Source of the DNA: Mytilus trossulus
Taxonomy: Eukaryota; Mollusca; Bivalvia; Mytilida; Mytilidae
Assembly: GCF_036588685.1 (NCBI RefSeq)
Contig: NC_086386.1
Span: 74,770,682 to 74,834,681, forward strand
DNA: 64,000 nt
Direction: 5' to 3'
The stretch's first letter is position 1; every line of letters begins with the position of its first letter. The notes under the pieces are model-generated. The model made no database searches. It worked only from the letters and a program-made list of their open reading frames with translations, and was not told the origin of the DNA. The translations under genes were made by a program, and so were the position numbers. Shown here one piece after another: positions 36,596 to 47,960 of the stretch.

Positions 36596-36765
36596 AATTG
36601 ATTACAAATTCTACGGCTAGAATTGATTTATAAATTCTACGGCTAGAATTGATTTAAAAATTCTACGGCTAGAATTGATTTATAAATTCTACGTCTAGAA
36701 TTGATTTATAAATCCTACTGCTAAAATTGATTTATAAATTCTACGGCTAGAATTGATTTATAATT
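36596..36765 (+). repeat. Subterminal tandem array of about 27-bp units in element B
   Basis: About six units of the form TTCTACGGCTAGAATTGATT plus TATAAA, each partly palindromic (GAATT...AATTC). The same array, inverted, lies at about 42815-42930 in element A and 58135-58260 in the third element, always inside the GTTCTAG array of one end only. It therefore distinguishes the right from the left end. Confidence 0.8.
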
Positions 36766-37330
36766 TTTAAGAAATCTTTGACTAAATATAAAGGCTTCGA
36801 CAAAATAGCGATTAATATTATAAAAAGTTTTGCTATTTTGCCAGTTTTATTTCAAATTTTTCGTCGGCAAGAGAACATGTTTAAGCCGCCATATTCTGCA
36901 TGTATGTGACTGTTCCAAGTCAGGAGCCTGTTATTCAGTGATTTTCTTTTGTTGATGTATTACATAAATTATTTGTTTTTCTTTCATTTTTTGAAGATAA
37001 ATTAGGCCGTTAATATGGGGGAGAGGGGGGCGCATTGTTATTTCAATTATTTACATTTGTCATTCCGGGAGTCAGGATGGCTCGTTTTTAATAACAAAAT
37101 TATCTGACCATCTATAATGTAATACGTTGGTCCGGCGGATCCAGAAGTTTTAAAAGGGGGTGGGGGTTGGGGGTCCCAACCCAGGAAAAAAGGGGGGTCC
37201 AACTATATGTCCTCATTCAAATGCATTGATCGTCAAAAAAAGGGGTCGCCCCCTCTGGATCTGCCATCGATCCACTATAAACTTAAACTGACCATATTTG
37301 ATTTCTTCATATAAATCTATATACATTTAG

Positions 37331-39480
37331 CTGCACACTGCAGGAATCCAGTTTATTTTTAGGCAAGGATACTAATTATATTGGCAAACATTAAATGATT
37401 TCAAAATTTTATTTGCAATCAATTTATAATACTAGCATGTCATCTTTTAATTTAAAATAATGAATCTTAAACAAATGTGATATCTGTTTACGAGTAGTTT
37501 TCATACCTCGGACGGACCTGTTATACAAAAATCTTTTGACCGCATCAATCTAAACTGACCTTATTTGCTCTTTCTATCTGCAAATCTACATAGCTGCACA
37601 GTAATTCAGTTATAATTTTAGGTCAAGAGGGACTGTTATATACAAGTTACAGCAATATTGGAAAAAAATGACCTCAAAATTTTGTTCGCATGAATTTAAA
37701 GTGCCAGCATGTCCTCTTTTTATTCAAAGTATTGAATCGTTAACAAATATCAGTAGTTTTCATACTTCAGACTGAGTCGGGTTATAAAATCTTTTGACCG
37801 CATCAATCTAAGCTGACTATGCGGTATGGGCTCTGCTCATTGTTGAAGGCCGTACAGTGACCTATAGTTGTTAATATTTGTGTCATTTTGGTCTTTTGTG
37901 GATAGTTGTCCCATTGGCAATCATACCACATCTTCTTTTTTATATATAAACTGACCTTATTTGCTCTTTCTTTCTGCAAAGCTATAAAGCTGCACAGTAA
38001 TTCAGTTATAATTTTAGGTCAAGAGGGACTGTAATATACAAGTTACAGCAATATTGGAAAACAATGACCTCAAAATTTTGTTCGCATGAATTTAAAGTGC
38101 CAGCATGTCCTCTTTTTATTCAAAGTATTGAATCGTAAACAAATATCAGTAGTTTTCATACTTCAGACTGAGTAATGTAATAAAATCTTTTGACCACATC
38201 AATCTAAACTGACCTTATTTGCTCTTTTTTTCTGCAAATCTTTATAGCTGCACAGTAATTCAGATATAATTTTAGGTCAAGAGCATGAAGAGGGACTGGA
38301 ATATACAAGTTACAGCAATATTGGAAAACAATGACCTCAAAACTTTGTTCGCATGAATTTATAGTGCCAGCATGTCCTCTTTTTATTCAAAGTATTTAAT
38401 CGTAAACAAATATCAGTAGTTTTCATACTTTAGACTGAGTTGTGTAATAAAATCTACTGACCGCATCAACTAAAACTGACCATATCTGCTTTTTTTATGC
38501 AAGTCTATATAGCTGCACAGTACTTCAGTTATAATTTTAGGTCAAGAGGGACTGTAGTATATAAATAGCTGCAATATTGGAAATTAAAGACCACAAAAAA
38601 AAAATTCATCGATTGAGAGTGCCAGTATTTCCTACTTTTATTCAAAATATAGCATCGGAAACAAACATCGTTAGATTTCATATCTGAAATTATTTGTCTG
38701 CATCAATCAAACCTGACCATATTTGACAGCATCAACCAAAACTGACCATATATGACTACATCAGCCAAAACTGACCATATTTGCTCTTTTTTATGTACTG
38801 TTAAATCTTTTAGTTGCATAGTAAATCTGTTATATTGTTATGTAAGAATTGATTGTATAATACAAATGACAGAAATATTGGAACACCTAATTTCTTTTGC
38901 ATCAATTAACAGTGTCAGCGTGTCCTCTTTTTAATAAAAATATTGCATCATACATGTAAACAAATTTCAGTAGTTTTCATACCGAAGACAGACTGGTATA
39001 ACAAAATTGTGTGTCTGCAGCAACCAAAACTGACCATATTTACACTTTATTATCATGATTATGACATAATAATAATGTAAATCTTAATATATAGATAATT
39101 ATATAGCTGCATTGTAAATCACTTATAAAATTGAGAAAGGAAATGGCGAAAGGTGTCAAAGCGACAACAACCCGACCAAAGAGCAGACAACAACCAATCA
39201 CGATGGATAGTATAATTCAAATGACAGTATGTCCTCTTTATATTCAAAATATTGAATTGCTAACAAATTTCAGTAGTTTCGATATATCAGACTGAGTTGT
39301 TTTAATAACAACATTATTTGACCGCATCAACCAAAACTGAACATATATACTTTATCATGTAAATATATAAATGTATGGCCTCATTGTAAACCAATAATAT
39401 TTCTATGTCAGGATAGATACTGCATGATAAAGACAATACCAAATTTCAAAATAGATTTTAAGCGCGCCCTTATTTCCTCT
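37331..39480 (-). repeat. Internal tandem array of 260-300-bp units in element B
   Basis: Anchor CTGCACAGTAATTCAG or its variants occurs at 37331, 37594, 37990, 38248, 38513, 38814, 39107 and 39379, a spacing of 258-301 bases except for one 396-base step. That step is explained by an R1 piece inserted at about 37808-37945. Units share ACTGACCATATTTGCTCTTT, GCCAGCATGTCCTCTTTTTA and CAGTAGTTTTCATAC. The same unit, in the other orientation, is repeated at 54670-55990. A diverged repeat fragment interrupts at about 39130-39210. Confidence 0.85.
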
Positions 39481-39507
39481 CTGTATCGATAATATTATTA
39501 TTTATTA

Positions 39508-39665
39508 AAGAAATGACTGTAATATTTTTTCTGTCTATGAAGAAATAACATAAAAAATTTGGTGCACACTGAATAACGCGGGTAGCAGGTTTTTTTAACA
39601 GTGTGCATGCACCACATTTTTTTATGTTATTTCAAATAGACAGAAAAAAATATTAGTCATTTCTT
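39508..39665. mobile_element. 158-bp foldback element inside element B
   Basis: The left arm AAGAAATGACTGTAATATTT with TTCTGTCTAT.GAA and AATAACATAAAAAA pairs with the right arm ending AATATTAGTCATTTCTT. The arms are about 65 bases with few mismatches, and the loop contains AACGCGGGTAGCAGG. The central arms end in CAGTGTGCA/TGCACACTG. Confidence 0.8.
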
Positions 39666-39805
39666 ATAATTTAATTCTAACTTCCAATTTAAACCTTGGC
39701 AAACCATGAAAAAACGTTGATGACGATACGGTCACATGACTAACTTTTATCTATGGGCTGATAACAAAATAATGTCAGCCAATCAGAGACCCGTTACATC
39801 CAAAA

Positions 39806-41028
39806 CCCTTACCGAAAAATCAGCCCTGCGGCAAACATTTGCCGCAAGTTTGCAGCAAACATTGCCGCAAGCTTGCAGCAAACGTTTGCTGCAAACTTGC
39901 CGCAACCATTTTACCATGCAAATGAAGTTTGCGGCAAGCTTGCGGCAAACATAATTATGCAAATTAGATTTGCCGCAAGCTTGCGGCAACTGTTTGCTGC
40001 AAGCTTGCGGCAATTGTTTGCTGCAAACTTGCGGCAAACTTGCAGGAACTACACTTAACCAATGTCATGTGTGTAGACACATTCAATTTATCTCTTTCAA
40101 ATTACACATCAACATTTTTTAAAAGTCCATTCCTGTCTTTCAACAGCCATTGAAAGAATTCTTGCAAACTTGTGAGATGTGAGGAAATACATACATGCAT
40201 TTGAGTTTTGAAAAAGTGGCAAGAGTCATTCTCAAATGACATAATTAAATATAATATACCTGTATCAAAAACTGAAAAATGTAAAATCTAAAGATGTATT
40301 GAGTATAAAGCTAGGTATAATTGCATGCACAAGTCTTTTGTATAGAAAACAATAAAGTCCCTAACTTAATCTTAATAAACATGATCATGATGGTGCAGTA
40401 CATCAGTAACAAATTCAAACTTATAATAGCTTAAGTTTTTTAACCACACATACATGTATATATAGTTGCTTACTCAATTATCTATGATGATAAAAAATAC
40501 ATTAATTATTTTATTAAAACATGCAGTTCTATGAATTATTTGTACTTACACAATTACATACTGATTATCCCATATTATTGAACCAAAATGCCTCCTTGAT
40601 CTCTTATATGTAAAAAGCATTCCTAAACTCAAACAACATGACCAAGCCACAATTTCAAATTGTTAGCATCCAGGAAGTGCCAACTAGGCATGCCCAGTCA
40701 ATATTGTGTAATTCCGGCAATGTTCTGGCAAACATATAGAATGGTCAAAGTTTTCTGCAATCTTGCGGCAAACATATTGAATGGTCAAAGTTTTCTGCAA
40801 TCTTGCGGCAAACATTCTCTATAATTTTTAACTTTCTGGCAATCTTACGGCAAACATTGATGTTTCTGCAAACTTGCCGCAAGCTTGCAGCAATGTTTGC
40901 CGGAAGTTTGCAGCTAGCGGCAAACATCTGCAAACACTATTTTATGTGTTCCTGCAAACTTTTTGTTTGCCGCAAGCTTGCAGCAGACTTGCTGCAAGTT
41001 TGCGGCAAACAATTCAGTTTCATAAGGG
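39806..41028. mobile_element. Element C: inverted arrays of the palindrome TTGCCGCAAG
   Basis: 39828-40052 and 40727-41012 are dense arrays of GTTTGCCGCAAGCTTGCGGC-type palindromic units in inverted arrangement around a 0.67-kb unique centre. Possible ends are CCCTTACCG (39806) and CATAAGGG (to 41028), a weak terminal match. The corresponding place in the third element (about 54380) has no such sequence, so C or a larger 1.5-kb block containing C and the foldback was inserted into B. Open frames at 39736-40058 and 40745-41065 only reflect the repeats. The bases are quite GC-rich compared with surroundings. Confidence 0.7.
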
Positions 41029-42161
41029 AATTAAATTATTAAATAATGAATCGTCACAAAAGTGACTTTTAAAGACAGTGTAGTTCATGATGGTTTTTTT
41101 TTTAAACAAAACTATTTAACGGCATCATCCAACACTACATGACTCAGACTGATTCATATACTTTATTTTAAAATGAAAAGTACATAACATGTACATTTTT
41201 ATGAGAAGTTCTCTTCTTGGAATAATTTGAAGGAGGAAAATGATTGGTTTTGTTTGTAGCCTAATGTCCAGTGGCAAATGTTTCATTCATGTTCACATTG
41301 AGTATATTTTTCTGACGTTCCAACTTCCACACTCCCAGATTATTTACGATATAATGCAAATGTAGCCTACATAGTTTTTTTACGTTTAACAACACTTTTT
41401 TCGTTAAAATATCCCATTATTCATCCACTGTACAATTTTCGTTTGAACATTTGTCAAAACAGAATCTTAAATCATGAATGTAAATCCAAGGTAAACAAGG
41501 TAAATTAAGATTAAACTTCCATGAATCAAATGCAGAGTTTTATGAAGAGACTGTTAAAGACGGGGAACGAAGAAACGTAAACAATGATGTTTTCTATGCA
41601 ATCTTATAAAAATGTTTCTCCGATGAGTTGGATAACCTTTAATTCACTTCGATATTTGTACATGTAACGTTTGATTAGTAAAAAATATAGAAAATCTGCT
41701 ATTAAATAGCAAAGTAATTGGAAGTGATTTATTTCTTCTAAATTCTAAAGTGCCCTTACTGTAGTGACGTCATTTAGAACTGTTCTACAGTCCTGACTGA
41801 TTTAGTCAGTTCTGCTGACAGTTCTACGGTTAGAACTGATTTGGACAGTTCTACCTAGAACAGTTTTAGACAGTTCTACCCTAGAACTGATCCTGACAGT
41901 TCTACCTAGAACTGATTTAGTCAGTTCTACCTAGAACTGATCCTGACAGTTCTACCTAGAACAGTTCTAGGGTAGAACAGTTCTAGCTAGAACTGTTCTA
42001 GGACAGGTTAGAACAGTTCTATGACAGATTATTCTGACAGTTCTAATGAGAGGTTAGAAGTGATCTCCACTGTATATAATAGCAGATTTTCTATATTTTT
42101 TACTGATCAATGCATTTGAATGGGAGCATATAGTTAAAACCCCCCTTTACCCATGGTTGGG

Positions 42162-42184
42162 ACCCCCCCCCCCCCCCCCCCCCC
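42162..42184 (+). repeat. C22 homopolymer tract in element A
   Basis: GGGAC is followed by about 22 consecutive C and then GCC. It is part of a block that reads AACACCCCCAGCC in the third element and GAGCACCCCCAGCC at 51.2 kb, so the tract expanded in this copy. Confidence 0.8.
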
Positions 42185-43379
42185 GCCTTTTTAAAATAAC
42201 TGGGTCTGCCCCTGCATGCTGGCACTATAAATTGATTCGAACAAAATGGTTTTCCAATATTGCTGTAACTTGTATTTTACAGTCCCTCTAGACCTAAAAT
42301 TAAAACTGAAGTACTGTGCAGCTACTAGTATATAAATTTACAGAAAGAAAGAGCAAATAATGTCAGTTTAGATTGATGCGGTCAAAACATTTTTGTTAAA
42401 CTTTCGGACCTCATTAATTTATACAGTTCTAGCTAGAACTTTCACGGGCCGTCCGAGGTATAAAACTACTCGTAAATAGATATTACATTTGGTTAATGAG
42501 GTCCGATAATTTTGTTATGTGATAATGAGCCATCCTGACTCCCGAAATAACAAATGTAAAACAATTCAAATAATAATACTAACGGCCTAATTTATGTATA
42601 AAAAATGAAAGAAAAACAAATAATTTATGTAACACATCAACAAAAGAAAATCAATGAATTATATGCTCCTGACTTGGAACAGTCACATACATGTTCTCTT
42701 GCCGATTGTAAATCTGAAATAAAACCGACAAAATAGCAAAACTCTATATAATTTAAATCGCTATTTTACCTAAGCCTTTATGTTAAGGCAAAAAATTCTT
42801 AAAACTTATAAATCAACTCTAGCCGTAGAATTTATAAATCAATTTTAGCCGTAGAATTTATAAATCAATTCTGGCTGTAGAATTTATAAAATTCAATTCT
42901 ATCCGTAGAATAAGAAATCAATTCTAACCGTAGAACTGTTCTAGAAGTAGAACTGACTAAAGTTTTGGTTCAGTTCTAGCTAGAACTGTATAAAACTGTT
43001 CTAGGGTATAACTGTCAGGAAATATCAGAACTGACTAAATTAGTTCTAGGCTAGAGCTGTTCTAGCTAGAACTGGCTAAAGGTGTCAGGCTGACAGTTCT
43101 ACGTACAGTCCTAGAACAGTTCTCCAGACAGATTTAATGAGAGGTTAGAAGTGCTCTCCACTGTAATTAATCAAACTAACTCTACAAACTTGTTCCACAG
43201 TTACTAAAGATGGATAAGACAAGAGAAAATCCAAATATAACGGAATAGAAATAAATGACTTGTACTGACAACATATTATAATCACCATTATTAATATAAT
43301 TTGAGGAAAAGGTTATTTTTGAGTGAAATATGTGGTTTTTAGAGAAAAAATACAAAATACAGTAAAAGAAAAACTAGAG

Positions 43380-43925
43380 GGTCTAAAAAGCCTGTGTCGC
43401 TCACCTTGGTCTATGTGTATATTAAACAAAGGACACAGATTGATTCATGACAAGATCTTAATTTACTGAACATTTTTGCTACTTACAATTTTCTCTATCA
43501 ATAATGAATTTGGCCCTTTAGATACAGAGGAAAATATTTTTAAAAAAATTACCAAACTTATGAAAATTGTTAAAAGTTGTCTTTAAAAATTACCTATTGG
43601 GGGGGGGGGGGCAGCAACCCAACAACCAGTTGTCCAATTCATCTGAAAATTTCAAAAGGCAGATAGGTCTGGACCTGAATAACAATTTTAACTGATGTCA
43701 GATTTGCTCTAAATGCTTTGGTTTCAGAGTTACGAGCCAAAATCTACATTTTACCCCTATGTTCTATTTTTAGCCATGGCGGCCATTTTTGTTGGTTAGT
43801 CAGGTCACCGGACACATTTTGTAACTAGATACCCTAATAATGATTGTGGCTAAGTTTGGTTAAGTTTGACCCTCTAGTTTCAGAGACCATTTTACTTATT
43901 TTAGTATATATGCAAATGGTATGAC
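43380..43925 (+). repeat. Dispersed repeat with AAGCCTGTGTCGCTCACC
   Basis: The block runs from GTCTAAAAAGCCTGTGTCGC to GCCATGGCGGCCATTTTTGT and AACTAGATACCCTAATAATG. A relative of its second half lies at 59085-59240 (CTTAGCCATGACGGCCATCT). It contains a G12 tract at about 43600. No gene was seen. Confidence 0.65.
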
Positions 43926-44263
43926 CCCTCAAATAGTAAACATTTCAAAGAAAACAGTAGACAGAATACAGAGAGTCTATATATATTAAAGTAGTAAAAT
44001 CGTAGTTTACATGTAGTTCAACGCGAAAAACTAAGGAGGTATAATAGTTGTCGTTTTTGCGATCTTAACACCTTGATATAGATAACGGTCTGATTGGTTT
44101 ATTTATTTTTCAGTTTTGTTGTTTACTTATTTATCATACGATTGGTTGTACTATGCATGTTTCAAACCGATGTCTTATCTCTGACTGAAAGTCAGTCTGA
44201 CGACGGAATCAATACCACCCGGACTCTATTTTGTCGTTTTTCTCAACAAAATAACTCAGTTAT

Positions 44264-44422
44264 AGATAATGCATATTTTAAGGTTTTTCTTGTCGTAGAA
44301 CACACCGTGGGGTGTCAGGATTGATCAAATGAAAGACCGACCGGAGGGAGGTCTTTCTTTGAACAATCCTGACAGCCCGAGGTGTGTTCTTCGACAAGAA
44401 AAACCTTAAAATATGCATTATC
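44264..44422. mobile_element. Long foldback (arms about 75 bp)
   Basis: The left arm 44264-44338 (AGATAATGCATATTTTAAGG, TTTTTCTTGTCGTAGAACAC, GTCAGGATTG) pairs with 44350-44422 with a few mismatches; the loop is about 11 bases (GACCGGAGGGA). The 76-codon open frame at 44094-44324 runs into its left arm and is not supported as a gene. Confidence 0.85.
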
Positions 44423-45439
44423 TGACTTATATACCGTCAAAAAATATTAATTTTATAAAGATTTGTAAAATTTAGTATCCTTTTTTACCGACAACACTAA
44501 AGTGGGATATTCCTTTCTAATTCGTTCATATTTCAATACGCCCTGCGTAAAACTCACTAAATAATTTAGATATAAACCTTTTAAAAATTGTTATCCATAC
44601 ACAATAAAAATATTACTGTAACTGCATGAAGTAAGACACAAATGTATTGTTACCATCCGATAACGGTGTATGACAAATACAAGACACATTGTAAGTTATT
44701 TATTGTACCACTTAGCTTATGGAAAAGGGGGAGGGAATAGGTTTTTTTCTTCTACTTGTTATGTTATTTCTATCGCGGAAAAGTTGTTATATATCTAACT
44801 ATTTTACTTGAATCGAATGAAAAATTCCGAAAGATTATCTTTCGAATAGCAATACATTTTATTAAAAGATAATCAGGATAAAATCATATACCCTCCACAC
44901 CCGACCCTTTCGTGAGTTACGTTAATGTTATTCAATAGAATATAAGATTATTTTTATTAGTTGATCATTTGATAGAGTAAAAGGTATACATAAATTTTAA
45001 AAAGATAAGAACTGACACGAAGACGAATATAAATACATGTAGGTTACAGTATGATTTTCTATTCAGTGTGTATCGTTCTGAACATGCATGAAATATTTGC
45101 CACTGGACGTTAAGAAAACAACCAAAAATCAATCAACCTATTCAGTTTGACTCAATTAGATTTCAAAATCTTACACACGAATATGTTAAATCTGGATTTA
45201 TTTTATGAAAGTCTGAATTAAAATTCTTCTGACATATATGATAATGTTTCTTTATTATAGCGATAAATCAACAAAACTTCACGTTATTTGTTTCTAAAAT
45301 TAAATTGCGGGACAACAATGACGGTTTCTTTTACATCTTTATCGGTTGAACTTTAGAAAATAAATTCCCAAATCGGCAACAAAAAACTATTACATGAATA
45401 AAATTTTGAAGTAAATCATAGATTGCATGTTTATCAAGG

Positions 45440-45470
45440 AAAATAATGACCTTACACAGGTCATTATTTT
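45440..45470. repeat. Hairpin with 13-bp arms
   Basis: AAAATAATGACCT and AGGTCATTATTTT are separated by 5 bases. Flanking CAAGG and CCTTG extend the symmetry, suggesting a small foldback remnant. Confidence 0.6.
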
Positions 45471-45891
45471 ATGCCTTGGAGCATATACCATTGAAACATG
45501 GTATCGTCCGGGTTGATTCTGAAAAAAGAATGACCTGACGTTCTGAAAGAAAATAACTCCATATAGGTATATAATTAAAGATTAAACCAATAGATAGAAT
45601 ATTAATATGAAAGTGCAGGTTTTTTTAATACGAGTCCTCTAATAAAGAGCACAGTGAGATATCAAATAAACGTCTTTAATGTTATCCATCTCTTTCATGT
45701 TCTTTATCAATTCGTACTGGATTTGAACGACATCAACATAAATAAATGACATAATAACTATTCTCTTCTGACTTTAATATAAGTGCTGTCAGAAAATATA
45801 CAGCTTGTTTAAAAAAGTCACTATTCTGTATCTATGATAGTGTATTACCTAAATAGAAAACAACGAATTAGTGATTTGACAGGATATATAT

Positions 45892-45991
45892 AGAATAATA
45901 GGTAGTTTCGTTTTTGATACTGACTATATCATGTGGAATATCTAGACGAGCCCGTATAGTCAGTATCAAAAACGAAACTACCTATTATTCT
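45892..45991. repeat. Perfect 37-bp inverted repeat
   Basis: Arms 45892-45928 and 45955-45991 are exact reverse complements (AGAATAATAGGTAGTTTCGT...), with a 26-base spacer. It is followed at once by a second hairpin, 46025-46038 against 46066-46079 (TGCCTAATATTTTC). Perfect identity suggests a recent origin or selection for structure. Confidence 0.88.
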
Positions 45992-46199
45992 GTTTATCGG
46001 TAATCATGACGTCACACAATGTATTGCCTAATATTTTCAGTGATACAGCCAGTACGTTGAAACTCGAAAATATTAGGCAGTAGGATCAAAGGGAAAATAA
46101 ACGAATTGCCGATAATAAGAAATATCAAAATATCCTAGCTCACAACGGTCATTTGCTTGTTGTTTGTTTCAACGTTCAGAGGAAAACTTATTTCCGACA

Positions 46200-46745
46200 A
46201 GAGTAAAAGAGGGACGAAAGAAACCAAAGGGACAGTCAAACTCGTAAATCTAAAACAAACTGACAACGCCATGGCTAAAAATGAAAAAGACAAACAGAAA
46301 AACAATAGTACACATGACACAACATAGAAAACTAAAGAATAAACAACACGAACCCCACCAAAAACTAGCGGTGATCTCAGGTGCTCCGGAAGGGTAAGCA
46401 GATCCTGCTCCACATGCGGCACCCGTTGTGTTGCTTATGTGATTACAAATCCGGTAAATAGTCTAATTCGGTAGGTCAAATTCATGAAAGGGAAGGGGAT
46501 TGTAGGTACGACGTAAGGAACATATCCGATATCATTTGTGAAACGGTTATTCCATAACGGTCAACCAACTCGTGATGGCGTCCGTAAAATTTACGAAGGG
46601 ATGATTTCAACTTCACCATTTGGAACTCTTGGTTTAATAGCTTCCTTGTGAGCAGTAACCCTCTATCAAGAAAATCATGATAGGAAATGCAAGCACGGGA
46701 ATATCGTATCAATTGGGAGATATATACCCCGTATGCAGGTGCTGC
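46200..46745 (-). mobile_element. 5'-truncated Penelope-like relic
   Basis: On the minus strand it starts at GCAGGTGCTGCTGG (reading AAPAYGVYISQ), continues LIRYSRACISYHDFLDRGLL, then the stop and the common 3' tail to GGGACGAAAGAAACC. It is nearly identical to the copies at 20 and 30 kb over this region. The unbroken GGGAGATATATACCCCGTAT at 46714-46733 serves as an empty site for the 52276-58527 element. Confidence 0.8.
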
Positions 46746-47019
46746 TGGAAATCAAGCAATAAATCAATCAGAACGGTACTGTACAGTTGGTCAATTGGCA
46801 TGACGTGGTCAATGTGGTCTATTACATAATAGAGGGTATATATATATAGTTTGCTAAACCTAAGAGGCATAAGTTATGATACATGTAAATAAAGGCAGTG
46901 GTAGTATACCGCTAATCATAAATTGATTTAACTGAAACATATCCGGGTTCAACTCATTATACTTTCTTAAAAGTCCTGTCTGGAATTTGGCAGTTGTTAA
47001 TCGCATAGATATGAGAAGA

Positions 47020-47960
47020 TGTAGTATTCGTGCCAATGAGACAATTCTTCATCAAAATCACAACTTGTAAAAGTACACCATTATAGGTCAAAGTACGGGT
47101 TTCAACACAGAGTCTATGCTCACACTGATCAATTACATTTGACGTGAAACTGTACTAATTTATCCAGTCATACTTTGAACCACACAATTATTTTGTTTAT
47201 TATTATTACTTTTACTGTTTAATCTGTTTTTTTGTTATATCTACTTTACGTGACTCTGCATGTATGTATGCCGTCGTACTTTGAACGAAAAAAATATTTT
47301 TATGTCTTCCTGTGCGAATTTCAAACGTGCAATTTTACACCAGTACTGAAAACCTTCTATAGACTTTACATAGATGAATTCAAGTCGTAAAAGAAAAATA
47401 AAATGAGTATGTTAAATTTGATGTATGCCTTTTGGTGCTACATTTGTGTTACATTTGTTGTTTTTATAGTGATATTAAGATGATAACACATTAGTGACTG
47501 CTATACTCCTATTTTTGACATTTTTACACCTTGAGTATGTTTGTTTTGTTCATGCATCGTTGACAATGTAATGGAATTTGACGCGACTGTCATACAAGTG
47601 AGAGGTTTAGCTAGCTATAAAACCAGGTTCAAGCCACCGTTTTCTACATTAGAAAATGCCTGTACCAAGTCAAGAATATGACAATTGTCCATTCGTTTGA
47701 TGTGTTTGGACTTTTGATTTTGCCTTTTGATTTTTGATTTTCCTTTTTGAATTTTCCTCGGAGTTCAGTATTTTTGTGTTTTTACTTTTTAGCTACAAAG
47801 GTTCCTGCCTTAGGACAAGGGCAAACGAATGCAGCGGGTTTAAACGTTTTACAGTCAATTTCTATCTTTGTATGCGTTTGTTTTTGGGAGCAGTTAAGAG
47901 TTTCTGTTGTTCCATTATGGTTCCTCTTATAGTTGATTTGTTTCTCTAAATTTTAGTTTG
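47020..47960. repeat. R1 piece and inverted copy of repeat R3
   Basis: 47020-47130 holds AGAAGATGTAGTATTCGTGC (R1). 47440-47960 matches the reverse complement of 27400-27760 (TTGTTCATGCATCGTTGACA, TCATACAAGTGAGAGGTTTA) and extends beyond it. Small open frames at 47734-47949 lie in this repeat. 48000-49240 shows no supportable feature. Confidence 0.65.

Larger units (their letters stand above)
36366..42072 (-). mobile_element. Large TIR element B (5707 bp) inserted in inverted orientation into element A
   Basis: The ends CAGTGGAGATCAGTTCTAAC (36366) and ...GTGATCTCCACTG (42072) are flanked by TA at 36364-36365 and 42073-42074. Joining the flanks restores CTTTGCTATATAATAGCAG, which matches element B's own internal sequence at 41687-41712 (reverse complement, one mismatch), so B inserted into the corresponding place in A. 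Palindromic arrays occupy 36366-36600 and 41765-42072. An array of about 27-bp units (GGCTAGAATTGATTTATAAA) lies at 36596-36765. The interior carries a 260-300-bp tandem array, a foldback and element C. No transposase frame was found. Confidence 0.82.
35997..43163 (+). mobile_element. Large TIR element A (about 1.46 kb of its own sequence, split by element B)
   Basis: The left end CAGTGGAGATCACTTCTAAC and the right end (its reverse complement with one change) are flanked by TA at 35995-35996 and 43164-43165. The own sequence is 35997-36365 plus 42075-43163. The left end (35997-36300) and right end (42815-43163) are arrays of palindromic units such as AGTTCTAGGTAGAACTG and AGAACAGTTCT. The interior keeps one copy of the roughly 270-bp module that is tandemly repeated in element B, plus an R1-like piece at about 42575-42700. 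No open frame resembles a transposase; the TA target and CAGT terminus fit Tc1/mariner-type integration, but class is unproven. Confidence 0.8.

Noticed and set aside
36000-36780. Regularly spaced short repeats that resemble a CRISPR array
   Set aside because: The units are palindromic and variable, the 'spacers' are also repeat sequence, the arrays sit at both ends of TIR elements, and the DNA is clearly animal.
39736-41065. Several 60-84-codon open frames on both strands
   Set aside because: They translate the TTGCCGCAAG palindromic arrays (repeated KLAAN/QTCR-like peptides) on both strands; no domain is present.
46135-46422. 95-codon minus-strand frame with hydrophobic runs (also at 29603-29878)
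   Set aside because: It is the translated 3' tail of the Penelope-like relics and recurs wherever that tail occurs; not an independent membrane protein.
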